In this document: one piece after another, positions 19,378 to 28,352 of the stretch
How the letters are laid out: every line of letters begins with the position of its first letter
How positions within the stretch are numbered: position 1 is the stretch's first letter
Notes under the pieces: generated by a model
The model's input: the letters and a program-made list of their open reading frames with translations, nothing else
The model's database searches: none
What the model was told of the DNA's origin: nothing
NCBI RefSeq assembly: GCF_040149665.1
Contig: NZ_JBEFLP010000002.1
Coordinates: forward strand, 186,001-250,000
From: Sulfitobacter sp. HNIBRBA3233
Lineage (GTDB): Bacteria; Pseudomonadota; Alphaproteobacteria; Rhodobacterales; Rhodobacteraceae
DNA: 64,000 nt
Reading direction: 5' to 3'
Translations under genes and position numbers: made by a program

Positions 19378-20132
19378 CCCGCAGGCTGCTTCTTGCGCTG
19401 CTGTGCGTGCTGGCGCTGACGGCTGCGCTCTTTCGTGACAACCCGCTTGTGGGCGCCGCGCAGGGCTACGCGCGCGGCGTCGCGACGACCGCGGCGGCCA
19501 GCTATGTGACGCTGCGCACGCTGAACGCCTTTCTGTCCACCGCGCAGGAGATCGAGGTCGGATTGTCCTTCATCGCCTCGGGCTCCGCGCGGCCCCTGAA
19601 AGTGCTGGAGCCGATCGATGATACCGTTGAGCGTATCGCGAGCCTTGTGTTTGGCGTGATGGTTGTCACCGGCGTGATCGCCGTGGCGCTGGGGCCGGTC
19701 AGCGCCATCGGTCTGGCGATGCTTGCCATTGCGCTGGCGCTATGGGCGGCAAGCGGTCGGGGCCACGCGGGCCTGCCGCGGCGGCTGGCGTGGTACGGCG
19801 GATTTCTCGGTCTTGCGCTGCCGCTGGCGCTGGTCGCGTCCGAACCGCTGGCATTCTCGCTGACCGAAACCACCTACCAGCGCAACATTGCCCTGGTCGA
19901 AGAGATTACCGCGCGCGTCGGCGGCAGTGATGCGCTGGGCGAGGACGAACCGGGGCTCACCGAATACCGCCAGCTCGCCAACAATCTGTGGCGGCGCGCG
20001 GATGAGCTGATCGGCGCGCTTCTGGCCGTGCTGGGCGTGCATGTCTTCCGCATTTTCATTCTTCCGCTGATGCTGATCGGTGGATTATTCGTCGTGGCGC
20101 GCCATTTCGCGAGGGACACACCGGCCCGCTGA
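19374..20132 (+). CDS. Membrane protein of unknown function
   Basis: A 252-residue protein with an N-terminal hydrophobic anchor or signal (LLLALLCVLALTAALF), two to three closely spaced membrane segments at about residues 94-145 and another near the C-terminus (residues 222-243). The middle part between the helices (about 150-215) is charged. I do not recognise the family. The GTG start overlaps the stop of the GcvT-family gene (GTGA), which shows the reading frame and start and suggests co-translation. Confidence 0.65.
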   Translation: MTRRLLLALLCVLALTAALFRDNPLVGAAQGYARGVATTAAASYVTLRTLNAFLSTAQEIEVGLSFIASGSARPLKVLEPIDDTVERIASLVFGVMVVTGVIAVALGPVSAIGLAMLAIALALWAASGRGHAGLPRRLAWYGGFLGLALPLALVASEPLAFSLTETTYQRNIALVEEITARVGGSDALGEDEPGLTEYRQLANNLWRRADELIGALLAVLGVHVFRIFILPLMLIGGLFVVARHFARDTPAR

Positions 20133-20157
20133 TCGGGCCTCGGACGCGGAGGATGCG

Positions 20158-20643
20158 ATGAAGCGGCGGCGCAGGACCGTGCTGGGAGCAGCGGCAGGTG
20201 CGATCCTTGGCATCTTTGCGTTGGGGGTGATGCTGTCGCCGCCGCGTGTGCCGACTGTCGCGGTGATCGGGGACCGCGCCGAGGAGCTCAGGGAGGCGCT
20301 GGGCGCCGAGCGGCGCGAGGAGGCCCCAGAGGGCGCCACTGTCACTTTCGCGCTGATCGACCGCTGGGAAAGCCTGCGCCACCTGCCCGATATTGCCGAA
20401 CTGTGCTGGAGAGCCTGCCACGAGCGCGCCGCAGGGCATATCACCATTACACGGATGCGATTCGGGGCCACCGCCAAGACGGTGATCTTCCACTTGCCCA
20501 GCTTCGACGGCGATATCGCCTGCGTCGCGGAACGCGCCCGTCTTGAACTGACGTCCCTGCGCGGCGCCGCGCCGCCCTGTCGCACCTCGGTAAGCCGGAT
20601 GCCCGTCTACGTGCTGCCCATGGGTCTTGGGCGCACCTCCTGA
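20158..20643 (+). CDS. Hypothetical membrane-anchored protein
   Basis: A 161-residue protein with a basic N-terminus (MKRRRR) and one hydrophobic segment (residues 8-28), so it is probably anchored in the inner membrane with a periplasmic body. Four cysteines (in CWRAC, IACVA and APPCRT) may form disulfides. No family recognised. The ATG is chosen because GGAGG lies six bases upstream; it starts 25 bases after the previous membrane-protein gene and is likely in the same unit. Confidence 0.6.
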   Translation: MKRRRRTVLGAAAGAILGIFALGVMLSPPRVPTVAVIGDRAEELREALGAERREEAPEGATVTFALIDRWESLRHLPDIAELCWRACHERAAGHITITRMRFGATAKTVIFHLPSFDGDIACVAERARLELTSLRGAAPPCRTSVSRMPVYVLPMGLGRTS

Positions 20644-20649
20644 TCCTGC

Positions 20650-21432
20650 CTAGCGCAGCGCGCGCCGTGCCAGCCACGCCCGCCAGTCGGCGGCGCTGCC
20701 GGAAAAGGCATTCAGGTCGACTTCTCCCTCGATCCCGCCGATGACGCCCGTCGCGGAATACTGCCAGAACCGCCAGCTTTCACCGGGGAAAGCCTCGCGC
20801 GGGGGCTTGGCAGTGGTGCGCAGCCAGAACTCGTAGCCGTCGAAATTCGTCAGCCGGTTCTCCTCGTAAAAGCGTGGGGTGGTATAGATGATCGGCCGCT
20901 GCCCGTAATGCGACGTCACAATCCGCAGCCAGCGGCGCATTTCGTCCTGAACCACATCCGCCGGCGGGCGCCGGTGCGCACAGGTGGGCGAAAACGGGTT
21001 CCATTCCATATCCAGCACCGGTGGCAGGGTGCCTGCGGCCTTCGGTACGTTGCGAATGAACCACCGCGCCTGATCCTCGGGCGAGGTGCAGAAGTAGTAA
21101 AAGTGGTAGGCCCCGCGTGCGACCCCGGCGGATGCGGCGTCCCGCCAGTGGCTCTCGAACATCGGATCTATCAGGTCGCCGCCCTCGGTTGCCTTGATAA
21201 AGGCGAAGTTGACCCCGTTCTGGCGAGCCTGACGCCAGTCGATGCTTTGCTGGAACCGCGCGGCGTCGATGCCGTGGACGGCGTAGCGGTCGGGGCGCTG
21301 GCTGCCGAAATCAACCGGATCCCTGTCGCGAAAGTCGGGGGCGATCACATCGCCCACCGGCACCGCAGGCGGCCCGCCGCAGGCCCCCAGCAGGGCGATC
21401 ACGACAGCGGCGAAGGCGTGGCGTAGTCTCAT
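20650..21432 (-). CDS. Glycoside hydrolase family 25 (lysozyme-like) lipoprotein
   Basis: The 260-residue protein opens with a lipoprotein signal (lipobox LLGAC at about residues 14-18). The catalytic domain carries the GH25 landmarks: HGIDAARFQ at the first strand, FAFIKATEGG, GAYHFYYF, PVLDMEWN (two acidic residues of the active site) and PIIYTTPRFY, and ends with FWQYSATG. It should cleave the MurNAc-GlcNAc bond of peptidoglycan from a membrane-anchored position. The ATG overlaps the stop of the DUF938 gene by four bases, making it the last gene of a four-gene operon. Confidence 0.88.
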   Translation of the reverse strand: MRLRHAFAAVVIALLGACGGPPAVPVGDVIAPDFRDRDPVDFGSQRPDRYAVHGIDAARFQQSIDWRQARQNGVNFAFIKATEGGDLIDPMFESHWRDAASAGVARGAYHFYYFCTSPEDQARWFIRNVPKAAGTLPPVLDMEWNPFSPTCAHRRPPADVVQDEMRRWLRIVTSHYGQRPIIYTTPRFYEENRLTNFDGYEFWLRTTAKPPREAFPGESWRFWQYSATGVIGGIEGEVDLNAFSGSAADWRAWLARRALR

Positions 21433-22085
21433 CTCTGATCCTTCGTGGCAATGAATGCGAGGTTGTTGGAGGGCATCTTGCGGACGTCTTCCAGAAGCAG
21501 GCCCGCGCCCTGCAGGCAGGTCTCGATCCAGATATCATCCTTGTACCCGATGGCGGGATCGCTGGCGCGCAGTTGCGCATCGAAACTCAGGTCACCGGGT
21601 GACGTGGCCTGCCCCGAGCGCAGGAAAGGGCCGTAAAGGACCAGCCGCCCGCCCGGCAAAAGCGCCTGCGCCGCCTCTGAGATCACGGTTCGTGCGGCGT
21701 CGGTGGGGATGAGGTGCAAAAGATTGATCACATGGATCATCCCGAACGGGCCCAGCCGATCCGCCCAGCCGACCGTGCAGGCATCCAGCCGCGTTGCGGG
21801 ATGCAGATTGGCAAGTCGCGCCTCGGCCGCGTAGGCCGCGATACTGGCAAGCCGGTCCTCGGCGATATCGCTCGGAAACCATTCGGTCTGCGGGATCGCC
21901 GCAGCGAGGGCGACGATATGCTGTCCTGTCCCCGACGCGATTTCCAGCGCCCTGCCACCCGGAGGCGCCACTTCGGACAGCAGCGCGACAATCGGAGCCG
22001 TGTTGCGCGCGGCGGAGGGCGCGAAAAGCTTGGCGCCGGTGCCCTCGCGGTGGGCGACACTCGCGCTGCGGGGCAGGGTCGTCAC
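21429..22085 (-). CDS. DUF938 family SAM-dependent methyltransferase-like protein
   Basis: This 218-residue protein has a class I methyltransferase core: the SAM-binding glycine motif LEIASGTGQH, the acidic second strand (WFPSDIAE), and the post-I region GPFGMIHVINLLHLIP typical of the DUF938 family. Biochemical substrate unknown. The GTG start at 22085 overlaps the stop of the upstream amine oxidase gene (GTGA), and its own stop overlaps the start of the GH25 gene. Confidence 0.82.
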   Translation of the reverse strand: MTTLPRSASVAHREGTGAKLFAPSAARNTAPIVALLSEVAPPGGRALEIASGTGQHIVALAAAIPQTEWFPSDIAEDRLASIAAYAAEARLANLHPATRLDACTVGWADRLGPFGMIHVINLLHLIPTDAARTVISEAAQALLPGGRLVLYGPFLRSGQATSPGDLSFDAQLRASDPAIGYKDDIWIETCLQGAGLLLEDVRKMPSNNLAFIATKDQR

Positions 22086-23158
22086 ACGCGAAACCGGTCG
22101 GGCACGAGGGCCGCGACCACGGCGGCCTCGATCTGCGGGGGTCTGGCGTTCACCAGATCGGCCACCAGTTGCGATGCTGCGGGCGCGGTCTGGAAACCGT
22201 AACCGCCCTGTGCGGCGCACCACACGAACGATGGCACATCGGGATCGGGGCCCAGCACCAGCGCGCGGTCGGGCGCGAAGCTGCGCAAACCGGCCCATGT
22301 GCTGATCGGTCTGGTCACCTCCTCGGTCACCATCTCCTGATAGCGGGCAAGGCCCTCTGCCAGCGTCATGTCGTCGGGGAAGGCATCGTGCGGATGGGTC
22401 GCATCCTCCTCTGCCGGAGAGACCAGCAGCGCACCGGCGTCGGGCTTGGCGTACCACTGCTCGCCGGTGCCGAAGAACATCGGCCAGCGGGTTACGTCAT
22501 GCCCGCCCGGCGCCTTGAGGCGGGCCATGGACCGGCGGTGCGGCACGATCCCGATAGGTGTCACACCCGACAGCCCCGCGACCAGATCGGCCCATGCACC
22601 GGCTGCGTTGACGATCATTTCGGCCTCGTACTCCACGCCCGCAGCGGTCACCGTCCAGCCCCGCTCGTGTTGCCTGATCTGGGTGACGGTGGCGTCTGTG
22701 ACCAGCGTCCCCTCGTTCTGGCGCAGGGTGCGGACGAAATCCTGCATCTGACGGTCCGTGTCGATATCGTAGGCGGCCTCGTGATACCCCGCGAGGGCGG
22801 CTGCCGGCGACAGGATCGGCACCATTTCCCGCGCCTCCTCGGCGCTGATCCGGTCCACCCCCATGGTGGCCACGTCCTTCAGAAACGCGTCCTCGTCTTC
22901 CTTGTCGGCAACGATCAGCAGCCCGCGCGGGCTGAGATATCCGCCGTTGGCCTCGCGGTGGTAATCCGCCGAGGCCATGTTCAGCGCGATGGTGCTGGGC
23001 AGGCCGTAGTTCTGCTCGAACAGCGCGGCAGAGCGTCCGGAGGCGTGGTAGCCCACGCCGCTTTCCATTTCGAGCACGGTCACACGGGCGTCCGCCGACA
23101 GGCGTGCCGCTGCCGAAAGGCCCGCAATTCCTCCGCCGATCACGATAATGTCGCTCAT
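22082..23158 (-). CDS. FAD-dependent oxidoreductase, glycine/D-amino acid oxidase family
   Basis: The 358-residue flavoprotein starts with the dinucleotide motif IVIGGGIAGLSAAARL and the adenine-ribose contact VTVLEMESG; a second FAD contact region lies near GYGFQTAPAASQLVADL at the C-terminus. DAO-family enzymes oxidise D-amino acids, glycine derivatives or N-methyl amines to imines with release of hydrogen peroxide or reduction of another acceptor. The substrate is not predictable. The start and stop both overlap neighbours by four bases (ATGA and GTGA). Confidence 0.87.
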   Translation of the reverse strand: MSDIIVIGGGIAGLSAAARLSADARVTVLEMESGVGYHASGRSAALFEQNYGLPSTIALNMASADYHREANGGYLSPRGLLIVADKEDEDAFLKDVATMGVDRISAEEAREMVPILSPAAALAGYHEAAYDIDTDRQMQDFVRTLRQNEGTLVTDATVTQIRQHERGWTVTAAGVEYEAEMIVNAAGAWADLVAGLSGVTPIGIVPHRRSMARLKAPGGHDVTRWPMFFGTGEQWYAKPDAGALLVSPAEEDATHPHDAFPDDMTLAEGLARYQEMVTEEVTRPISTWAGLRSFAPDRALVLGPDPDVPSFVWCAAQGGYGFQTAPAASQLVADLVNARPPQIEAAVVAALVPDRFRV

Positions 23159-24087
23159 GCTTCCTCCGTTCGGTCTGTGGCGGGCGGCGGTGCAGGCACC
23201 AGCGCCGCCAGTTCATCATAAAGATCGTCTGGCATGTCATAGTCGAGCGCGGCCAGAGACGGGGCAAGCTGCGCAGGGTCGCGGGCGGAAATGATCGGCG
23301 TGGGCGCGGTGGGATGCGCCGCGGCCCAGGCCACGGCAAGTGTTGCCGGATGCGTGCCCCGCGCCGCCGCAATCTGCGACAGCCGCGCGGCGGCGTCATG
23401 CATCACCCGCGCCCCGTAGCGTTCGGCGTATCTGTCGTCCTCGGTCAATCGCCCCGATCCGCCTTCGGCATATTTACCGCTCAGCAAGCCGCCACCCAGC
23501 GGCGAGTAGGGCGCGCAGAGCATCTCCATATCCGCTGCCATCGGCAGGATCTCGACTTCGGCCTGTCGTTTGACAAGGCTGTACATCGGCTGGATCAGGT
23601 CAATGGACAGATCGAATTTCGACGCGACCCAGCAGGCCTTCACGGCCTGCCACGCGGCATAGTTGGATATGCCGACATAGCGGATCAGCCCGGCCTGCTT
23701 CAGCTCTGCCAGAGCCTCGAAAGTGTCGTGCAGATCGGTGTCGGGATCGAACCTGTGCATGTAGAGCGCGTCGATCACATCGATGCCCAGACGTTTGCGC
23801 GACGTCTCTAACGACGTGCGGATCGTGTCGGGGCGCGCGCCGCCGGTGTAGGCGGCTTTTGTCGCGATCAGCAGGCTGTCGCGGTCCTTGGCAATCAGCT
23901 TGCCCAGTATCTTTTCCGACGCGCCGTCGGTGTAGACATGCGCAGTGTCAAAGTGGGTGATGCCCGCCGCGCGGCAGGCGTCGAACATTCTGGCCGAGGC
24001 GGTTTCATCCGCGCGGCCCCCGAATTGCATCGTGCCGAATGCCAGCGCGCTGGCCGCCGTGCCGTTGGGACTGGTAAGCTGTTTCAT
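23155..24087 (-). CDS. Aldo/keto reductase
   Basis: A 310-residue TIM-barrel reductase with the family signatures: FGTMQFGG at the first strand, HFDTAHVYTDGASEKILGK with catalytic Asp and Tyr, the lysine in IATKAAY, and QPMYSLVKRQAE before the NADPH-binding region. It would reduce aldehydes or ketones with NADPH. First gene of the overlapping operon that continues with the amine oxidase, DUF938 and GH25 genes. Confidence 0.88.
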   Translation of the reverse strand: MKQLTSPNGTAASALAFGTMQFGGRADETASARMFDACRAAGITHFDTAHVYTDGASEKILGKLIAKDRDSLLIATKAAYTGGARPDTIRTSLETSRKRLGIDVIDALYMHRFDPDTDLHDTFEALAELKQAGLIRYVGISNYAAWQAVKACWVASKFDLSIDLIQPMYSLVKRQAEVEILPMAADMEMLCAPYSPLGGGLLSGKYAEGGSGRLTEDDRYAERYGARVMHDAAARLSQIAAARGTHPATLAVAWAAAHPTAPTPIISARDPAQLAPSLAALDYDMPDDLYDELAALVPAPPPATDRTEEA

Positions 24088-24202
24088 GCCATATGGGTGA
24101 CACGCCAGCCGACGCGGTGCAATCGTCCGAAGGCGCAGGCGGGCGGAATCTCGCGCTTTCCGCCCGCCGCTGCCTTCCGCGCTAGCAGCAGAGGTCGCGG
24201 GC

Positions 24203-24811
24203 TCAGAAGCCGCCTTTTTCCACGGCGCGGCGGAAGGCGGGGCGCGCTTCGATCATCGTGCAGAACGCACCCAGTTTCGGGTATTGATCCGCATCGCGCA
24301 GCCGCATGGCGATCTGCGCCGGAAAACTCAGCATGATGTCCGCCGCGGAGAGATCATCCAGCACGAAATGCCCCGATGGCCGGATGACGCTTTCCATGTA
24401 AGAAAAATGGTTGTCGAGTTCGTCGTTGATGCGCGGATGCAGCGGCTCTCCCGCGTCGCCCAGACGCCCGACGTAGAGGTTCAGCAAGATCGGCGTCATC
24501 GCCGACCCTTCGGCAAAATGCATCAGTTCCAGATGCCGCACATGCGCCGCCGTGCCCGGATCGGGCACCATGCCGGGGGCATGCATCGCGCACAAAAGCT
24601 CGACGATCGCGGCACTTTCGACGATGCGGTCGCCGTCGATCTCGATCACCGGTGATTTGCCTAGTGGGTGCAGTTCCTTCAGCGCAGGCGGCGCAAGGTT
24701 CGTGCGCTCGTCACGCTGGTGCAGCACCAGATCGTAGGGCTGCCCCAGTTCTTCGAGAAGCCACAGAATGCGGAGCGAGCGGGACCTGTTGAGGTGGTGC
24801 AAAGTAATCAT
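24203..24811 (-). CDS. Glutathione S-transferase family protein
   Basis: A 202-residue protein with the thioredoxin-like N-terminal domain (HHLNRSRSLRILWLLEELGQ with Ser/Arg at the glutathione thiolate position, cis-Pro in HPLGKSPVIEIDG, and the ESAAIVELL gamma-glutamyl contact) and an all-helical C-terminal domain ending in RPAFRRAVEKGGF. It would conjugate or reduce substrates with glutathione. The start at 24811 begins the canonical fold; longer in-frame starts up to 24928 have no family support. Confidence 0.87.
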   Translation of the reverse strand: MITLHHLNRSRSLRILWLLEELGQPYDLVLHQRDERTNLAPPALKELHPLGKSPVIEIDGDRIVESAAIVELLCAMHAPGMVPDPGTAAHVRHLELMHFAEGSAMTPILLNLYVGRLGDAGEPLHPRINDELDNHFSYMESVIRPSGHFVLDDLSAADIMLSFPAQIAMRLRDADQYPKLGAFCTMIEARPAFRRAVEKGGF

Positions 24812-25058
24812 ATGCAGAAGCCTACGCCGATTGCTTGCGACTGGAAAGATGGCCACTGAAGATGACGGGGCGAATAATTCTCTTGAACGCGCGATGTGCT
24901 GTGCCACTTTGGCCGCCGCGCGCAGCACCCATGACGCCAGAGCCGATCATCCCCCCTGAGACCCTTCCGATCCACGATGCGGACACGCGGGTTTTCGCGG
25001 CGCGTTCGAGATCTACAGCCACAGCGATGAATTGAATTCTTCCGCCTGCCTCTGTGAC

Positions 25059-25090
25059 AAAAAAGGGCCGGCAACAGCGTGCCGGCCCTT
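25059..25090 (-). terminator. Rho-independent terminator of the xdh/BMP transporter operon
   Basis: On the minus strand a perfect 10-bp stem (AAGGGCCGGC, 8-base loop, GCCGGCCCTT) is followed by a run of T. It lies 34 bases beyond the stop of the BMP receptor gene, the last gene of the seven-gene operon. Confidence 0.92.
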
Positions 25091-25123
25091 TCCTCGCGTA
25101 TCGCCGCTATGCGGCAGCCGCGC

Positions 25124-26203
25124 TTATTGCGGAATGTCGCCTTCGATGCCTTCGACATAGAAGTTCATGCCGGCAAGCGTGCCATCATCGGCAGTCTCGC
25201 CCTCGGCCAGGAAAACGCTGCCGTCCTGCTTGTTCAGCGGGCCGGTGAAGGGATGGTATTCACCCGATGCGATGCTGTCCTTCAGTGCCAGCGCTTCTGC
25301 TTTCACGTCCGCAGGAACGGCATCTGTGATCTCGCCAATGCCGACCATGCCTGCGCCGATCCCGTCCCATGTGTCCGTGCTTTCCCATGTGCCGTCCATC
25401 ACGGCCTTTGTGCGCGCGATGTAGTAGGGTGCCCAGTCGTCAATGATCGACGAGACGCGCGGGAAGGGCGCGTATTGCGCCATGTCCGAGGCCTGACCGA
25501 ATGTTACGACGTTGCCAGCCTCCTGCGCGGCGGCCTGTGGCGCGGTGGAGTCGGTGTGTTGCAGGATCACGTCCGCGCCCTGTTCGATCAGCACTTTCGC
25601 TGCATCCGCTTCCTTGGCGGGATCGAACCAGGTGTAGGCCCATACGATCTTGAACTCGACATCGGGGTTCGCCTTGCGCGCGTGGATGAACGCCGAGTTG
25701 ATGCCGCGGATCACTTCGGGGATCGGGTAGGAGCCGATGTAGCCGACGATGTTGCTTTCGGTCATCTTGCCCGCGATGTGGCCCTGAATCGCGCGGCCCT
25801 CGTAGAAACGTGCCGAATAGGTCGAAACGTTGTCGGCGCGCTTGTAGCCGGTCGCGTGTTCGAATTTCACGTCCGGGAATTTCGCCGCAACGTTGATCGT
25901 CGGATCCATGTAACCAAACGAGGTGGTAAAGATCAGGTCGGCGCCGTCCAGCGCCATCTGCGTCATCACCCGCTCGGCGTCGGGGCCTTCGGCAACGTTC
26001 TCGACGAATACGGTTTCGACCGCATCACCGAACTCTTCCTCGACCGCGAGACGGCCCTGGTTGTGCTCGTATGTCCAGCCGCCGTCGCCGACGGGGCCGA
26101 CGTAGACAAAGCCGACCTTGGTCTTCTCATGGCCATCGGCAAAGGCCGCTGTCGCCATACCGGCAGCCAGCGCAAGGCCGGTCAGCAGATTGGTGAATTT
26201 CAT
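25124..26203 (-). CDS. BMP-family ABC transporter substrate-binding protein
   Basis: A 359-residue periplasmic receptor with a signal peptide (MKFTNLLTGLALAAGMATAA, cleavage near FADG) and the Bmp/PnrA fold: VGFVYVGPVGDGGWTYEHN at the start, the ligand-pocket region FTTSFGYMDPTINVAAKFPDV, and EVIRGINSAFIHARKANPDV. BMP proteins bind nucleosides or purine bases. The operon with xanthine dehydrogenase makes a purine such as xanthine, hypoxanthine or a nucleoside the likely ligand (inference). GGGGAG precedes the ATG. Confidence 0.9.
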   Translation of the reverse strand: MKFTNLLTGLALAAGMATAAFADGHEKTKVGFVYVGPVGDGGWTYEHNQGRLAVEEEFGDAVETVFVENVAEGPDAERVMTQMALDGADLIFTTSFGYMDPTINVAAKFPDVKFEHATGYKRADNVSTYSARFYEGRAIQGHIAGKMTESNIVGYIGSYPIPEVIRGINSAFIHARKANPDVEFKIVWAYTWFDPAKEADAAKVLIEQGADVILQHTDSTAPQAAAQEAGNVVTFGQASDMAQYAPFPRVSSIIDDWAPYYIARTKAVMDGTWESTDTWDGIGAGMVGIGEITDAVPADVKAEALALKDSIASGEYHPFTGPLNKQDGSVFLAEGETADDGTLAGMNFYVEGIEGDIPQ

Positions 26204-26250
26204 CAGGTATCTCCCCAGTTTTCAGTGCGCCCTTTTCGGGCAATTGGGCC

Positions 26251-27171
26251 TCAGGACGAGGCGTGGAACGTGCGACCCAGTGAACCGGGCGCGCGATTGT
26301 TGTCTCGGGACAGCACGACCAGAACGATGATCGTGATCACGTAAGGCGACATTGCCAGATACTCGACAGGAATGGCAACGCCCACGCCCTGAAGGTTCAG
26401 TTGCAACTGGACCAGCCCGCCGAAAAGATAGGCACCAAGCAGCACGCGCAGCGGCTTCCATGAGGCGAAAACCACCAGCGCGAGGGCGATCCAGCCGACG
26501 CCCGCTGTCATCCCTTCGGTCCATTGCGGCACACGGATCAGGCTGATGTAGGCCCCGCCGACACCGGCACAGGCCCCGCCGAACATGATCGCGAGCGTAC
26601 GGATCCGCTTCACCTTGAACCCCAGCGCATGGGCCGCATCGTGGTTCTCGCCCACGGCGCGCAGGACAAGGCCGATGCGGCTGTATTTCAGCACCGCCCA
26701 GACCGCGATGACCAGTGCAAGGCCGAGATAGACGATGAGGTCATGGCTCAGCAGGATGGGTCCGATCACCGGGATCTCGCGAAGCGGGCCGAAATCGATA
26801 TCGCCCAGCCGCGGCGGCTTGATCCCTACATAGCTCTGGCCCAGCAGCGCGGAGAAACCCAGCCCGAAGAGCGTCAGCGCAAGCCCCGAGGCGACCTGAT
26901 TGGCCAGCATGACCTGCGTGAGAAAGGCGAACAGAAGGCTCAGGGCGGCCCCGCCGACCGCCGCCGCGGCAAACCCAAGCAGGGGTGACCCGGTTTCGAC
27001 TGCCGTGGCGAAGCCGCAGATGGCGCCGACGATCATCATCCCCTCCACCCCGAGGTTCAGCACCCCCGTCCGCTCGACCACCAACTCGCCGATCGCGGCG
27101 AAAATCAGCGGTGTCGCGGCGACAAAGAAGCCTGCGATGAAAAGCACCGGGTTGATTGCCGACAGGTCCAT
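26251..27171 (-). CDS. BMP-type ABC transporter permease (second permease)
   Basis: A 306-residue, strongly hydrophobic protein with the GERTGVLNLG-like motif ERTGVLNLGVEGMMIVGA, which is shared by the permeases of nucleoside and branched-chain amino-acid importers. It forms the membrane channel with the permease encoded just upstream. Its ATG at 27171 overlaps the stop of that gene (TGATG); an adjacent GTG at 27174 is an alternative start. The receptor gene follows 47 bases later. Confidence 0.9.
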   Translation of the reverse strand: MDLSAINPVLFIAGFFVAATPLIFAAIGELVVERTGVLNLGVEGMMIVGAICGFATAVETGSPLLGFAAAAVGGAALSLLFAFLTQVMLANQVASGLALTLFGLGFSALLGQSYVGIKPPRLGDIDFGPLREIPVIGPILLSHDLIVYLGLALVIAVWAVLKYSRIGLVLRAVGENHDAAHALGFKVKRIRTLAIMFGGACAGVGGAYISLIRVPQWTEGMTAGVGWIALALVVFASWKPLRVLLGAYLFGGLVQLQLNLQGVGVAIPVEYLAMSPYVITIIVLVVLSRDNNRAPGSLGRTFHASS

Positions 27172-28253
27172 CACGCCACCTCCGCCCGGCCAAGGCGCAG
27201 CCGGTAGTTCGTGAACAGATCAAAGGCCAGAAGGAAAAACAGCAGCATCCCCTGAAACACCTGTATCGCCGCGGCGGGCAGGCCCAGCTTTGACTCCGCG
27301 ATATCGCCCCCGATATAGGTCAGCGCCATCAGCCCGCCCGCAAGCAGGATGCCGACGGGATGCAGCCGCCCCAGGAAGGCAACGATGATCGCGGTAAACC
27401 CGTAGCCTACATTGAATTCGATTGTGACCTGACCTGCCGGACCCGACACCTCGAAGAGCCCCGCAAGCCCGGCCAGAAGGCCCGAAATACCAAGGCAGAA
27501 CAGCACCAGCCGCGATGGGTTGACCCCGGAGAACTTCGCGGCGCGCGGCGCCTCGCCGGTGACGCGAATGGCAAATCCCAGCCTGTGCCTGGCCAGCAGC
27601 ACATAGCCGAAGATCACCGCGATCAGGGCCGCGACCACACCCCAGTGCATCCCCGATCCCGCGATCAGCTCACCGTTGTGCGCACTGGCGTATTGTTGCA
27701 GATTGCGCGATCCCGGAAATCCGAAGCCTTCGGGGTTTTTCAACAGCCCCAGTGACATGGAGGCGAGAAACTGCTCGGCAACATAGACCAGCATCAGCGA
27801 GACGAGGATCTCGTTGGTGCCGAATTTCACCTTGAGAACGGCAGGGATCATCGCCCAGACCCAACCGCCAAAGGCCCCCGCCAGCACCATCAGCGGAAAG
27901 ATGAAGACGCTCTCCATCGGGTAGAACGCCAGACCGACGCCCGCGCCGAAAAGCGCTCCCATGATGTACTGCCCCTCGGCGCCGATGTTCCAGATCCCCG
28001 CCTTGAATCCCAGGCTCAGCCCGATGGCGATCAGCACCAGCGGCGCCCCCTTGATCAAAAGCTGCGGGCGGTAGAAAAACGCGAATTCGCCAAACAGCGG
28101 CTCCCAGAAAATCGTCCCGATCGCGGTCAGGGGATCCTTGCCCAGAAACGCAAAAAGGATCCCGCCGAAAACCATGGTCGCAACCACCGCCAGCACCGGC
28201 GCCGCGAGAGAGAAAAACCGGCTCGGCTCGGCCCGTTTGACCAGCGCGATCAT
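27171..28253 (-). CDS. BMP-type ABC transporter permease (first permease)
   Basis: A 360-residue permease with about eight to ten membrane helices and the signature SLGFKAGIWNIGAEGQYIMGAL, typical of the YufP-like permease of nucleoside/purine ABC importers. The start at MIALVKRAEP (28253) fits the family; an in-frame ATG at 28292 would add 13 residues rich in Cys. The gap of 99 bp to the upstream ATPase gene is the only real gap in this operon and contains a dispersed repeat. Confidence 0.9.
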   Translation of the reverse strand: MIALVKRAEPSRFFSLAAPVLAVVATMVFGGILFAFLGKDPLTAIGTIFWEPLFGEFAFFYRPQLLIKGAPLVLIAIGLSLGFKAGIWNIGAEGQYIMGALFGAGVGLAFYPMESVFIFPLMVLAGAFGGWVWAMIPAVLKVKFGTNEILVSLMLVYVAEQFLASMSLGLLKNPEGFGFPGSRNLQQYASAHNGELIAGSGMHWGVVAALIAVIFGYVLLARHRLGFAIRVTGEAPRAAKFSGVNPSRLVLFCLGISGLLAGLAGLFEVSGPAGQVTIEFNVGYGFTAIIVAFLGRLHPVGILLAGGLMALTYIGGDIAESKLGLPAAAIQVFQGMLLFFLLAFDLFTNYRLRLGRAEVA

Positions 28254-28320
28254 GGGGCACGCACCTTTGGCGAAACAGCCCGCGCAGCACACCGGCCAGC
28301 GGGTGCGCGCAGCGGTCTCT

Positions 28321-28340
28321 CCATTTTGCCAATAAACTCA
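28321..28340 (-). repeat. Dispersed repeat, copy 2 (inside the operon gap)
   Basis: Read on the minus strand this is TGAGTTTATTGGCAAAATGG, identical to copy 1 at 13437 and matching on for three more bases. It lies 12 bases beyond the ATPase stop, between the ATPase and first permease genes. Confidence 0.75.
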
Positions 28341-28352
28341 AATGGCATGACA

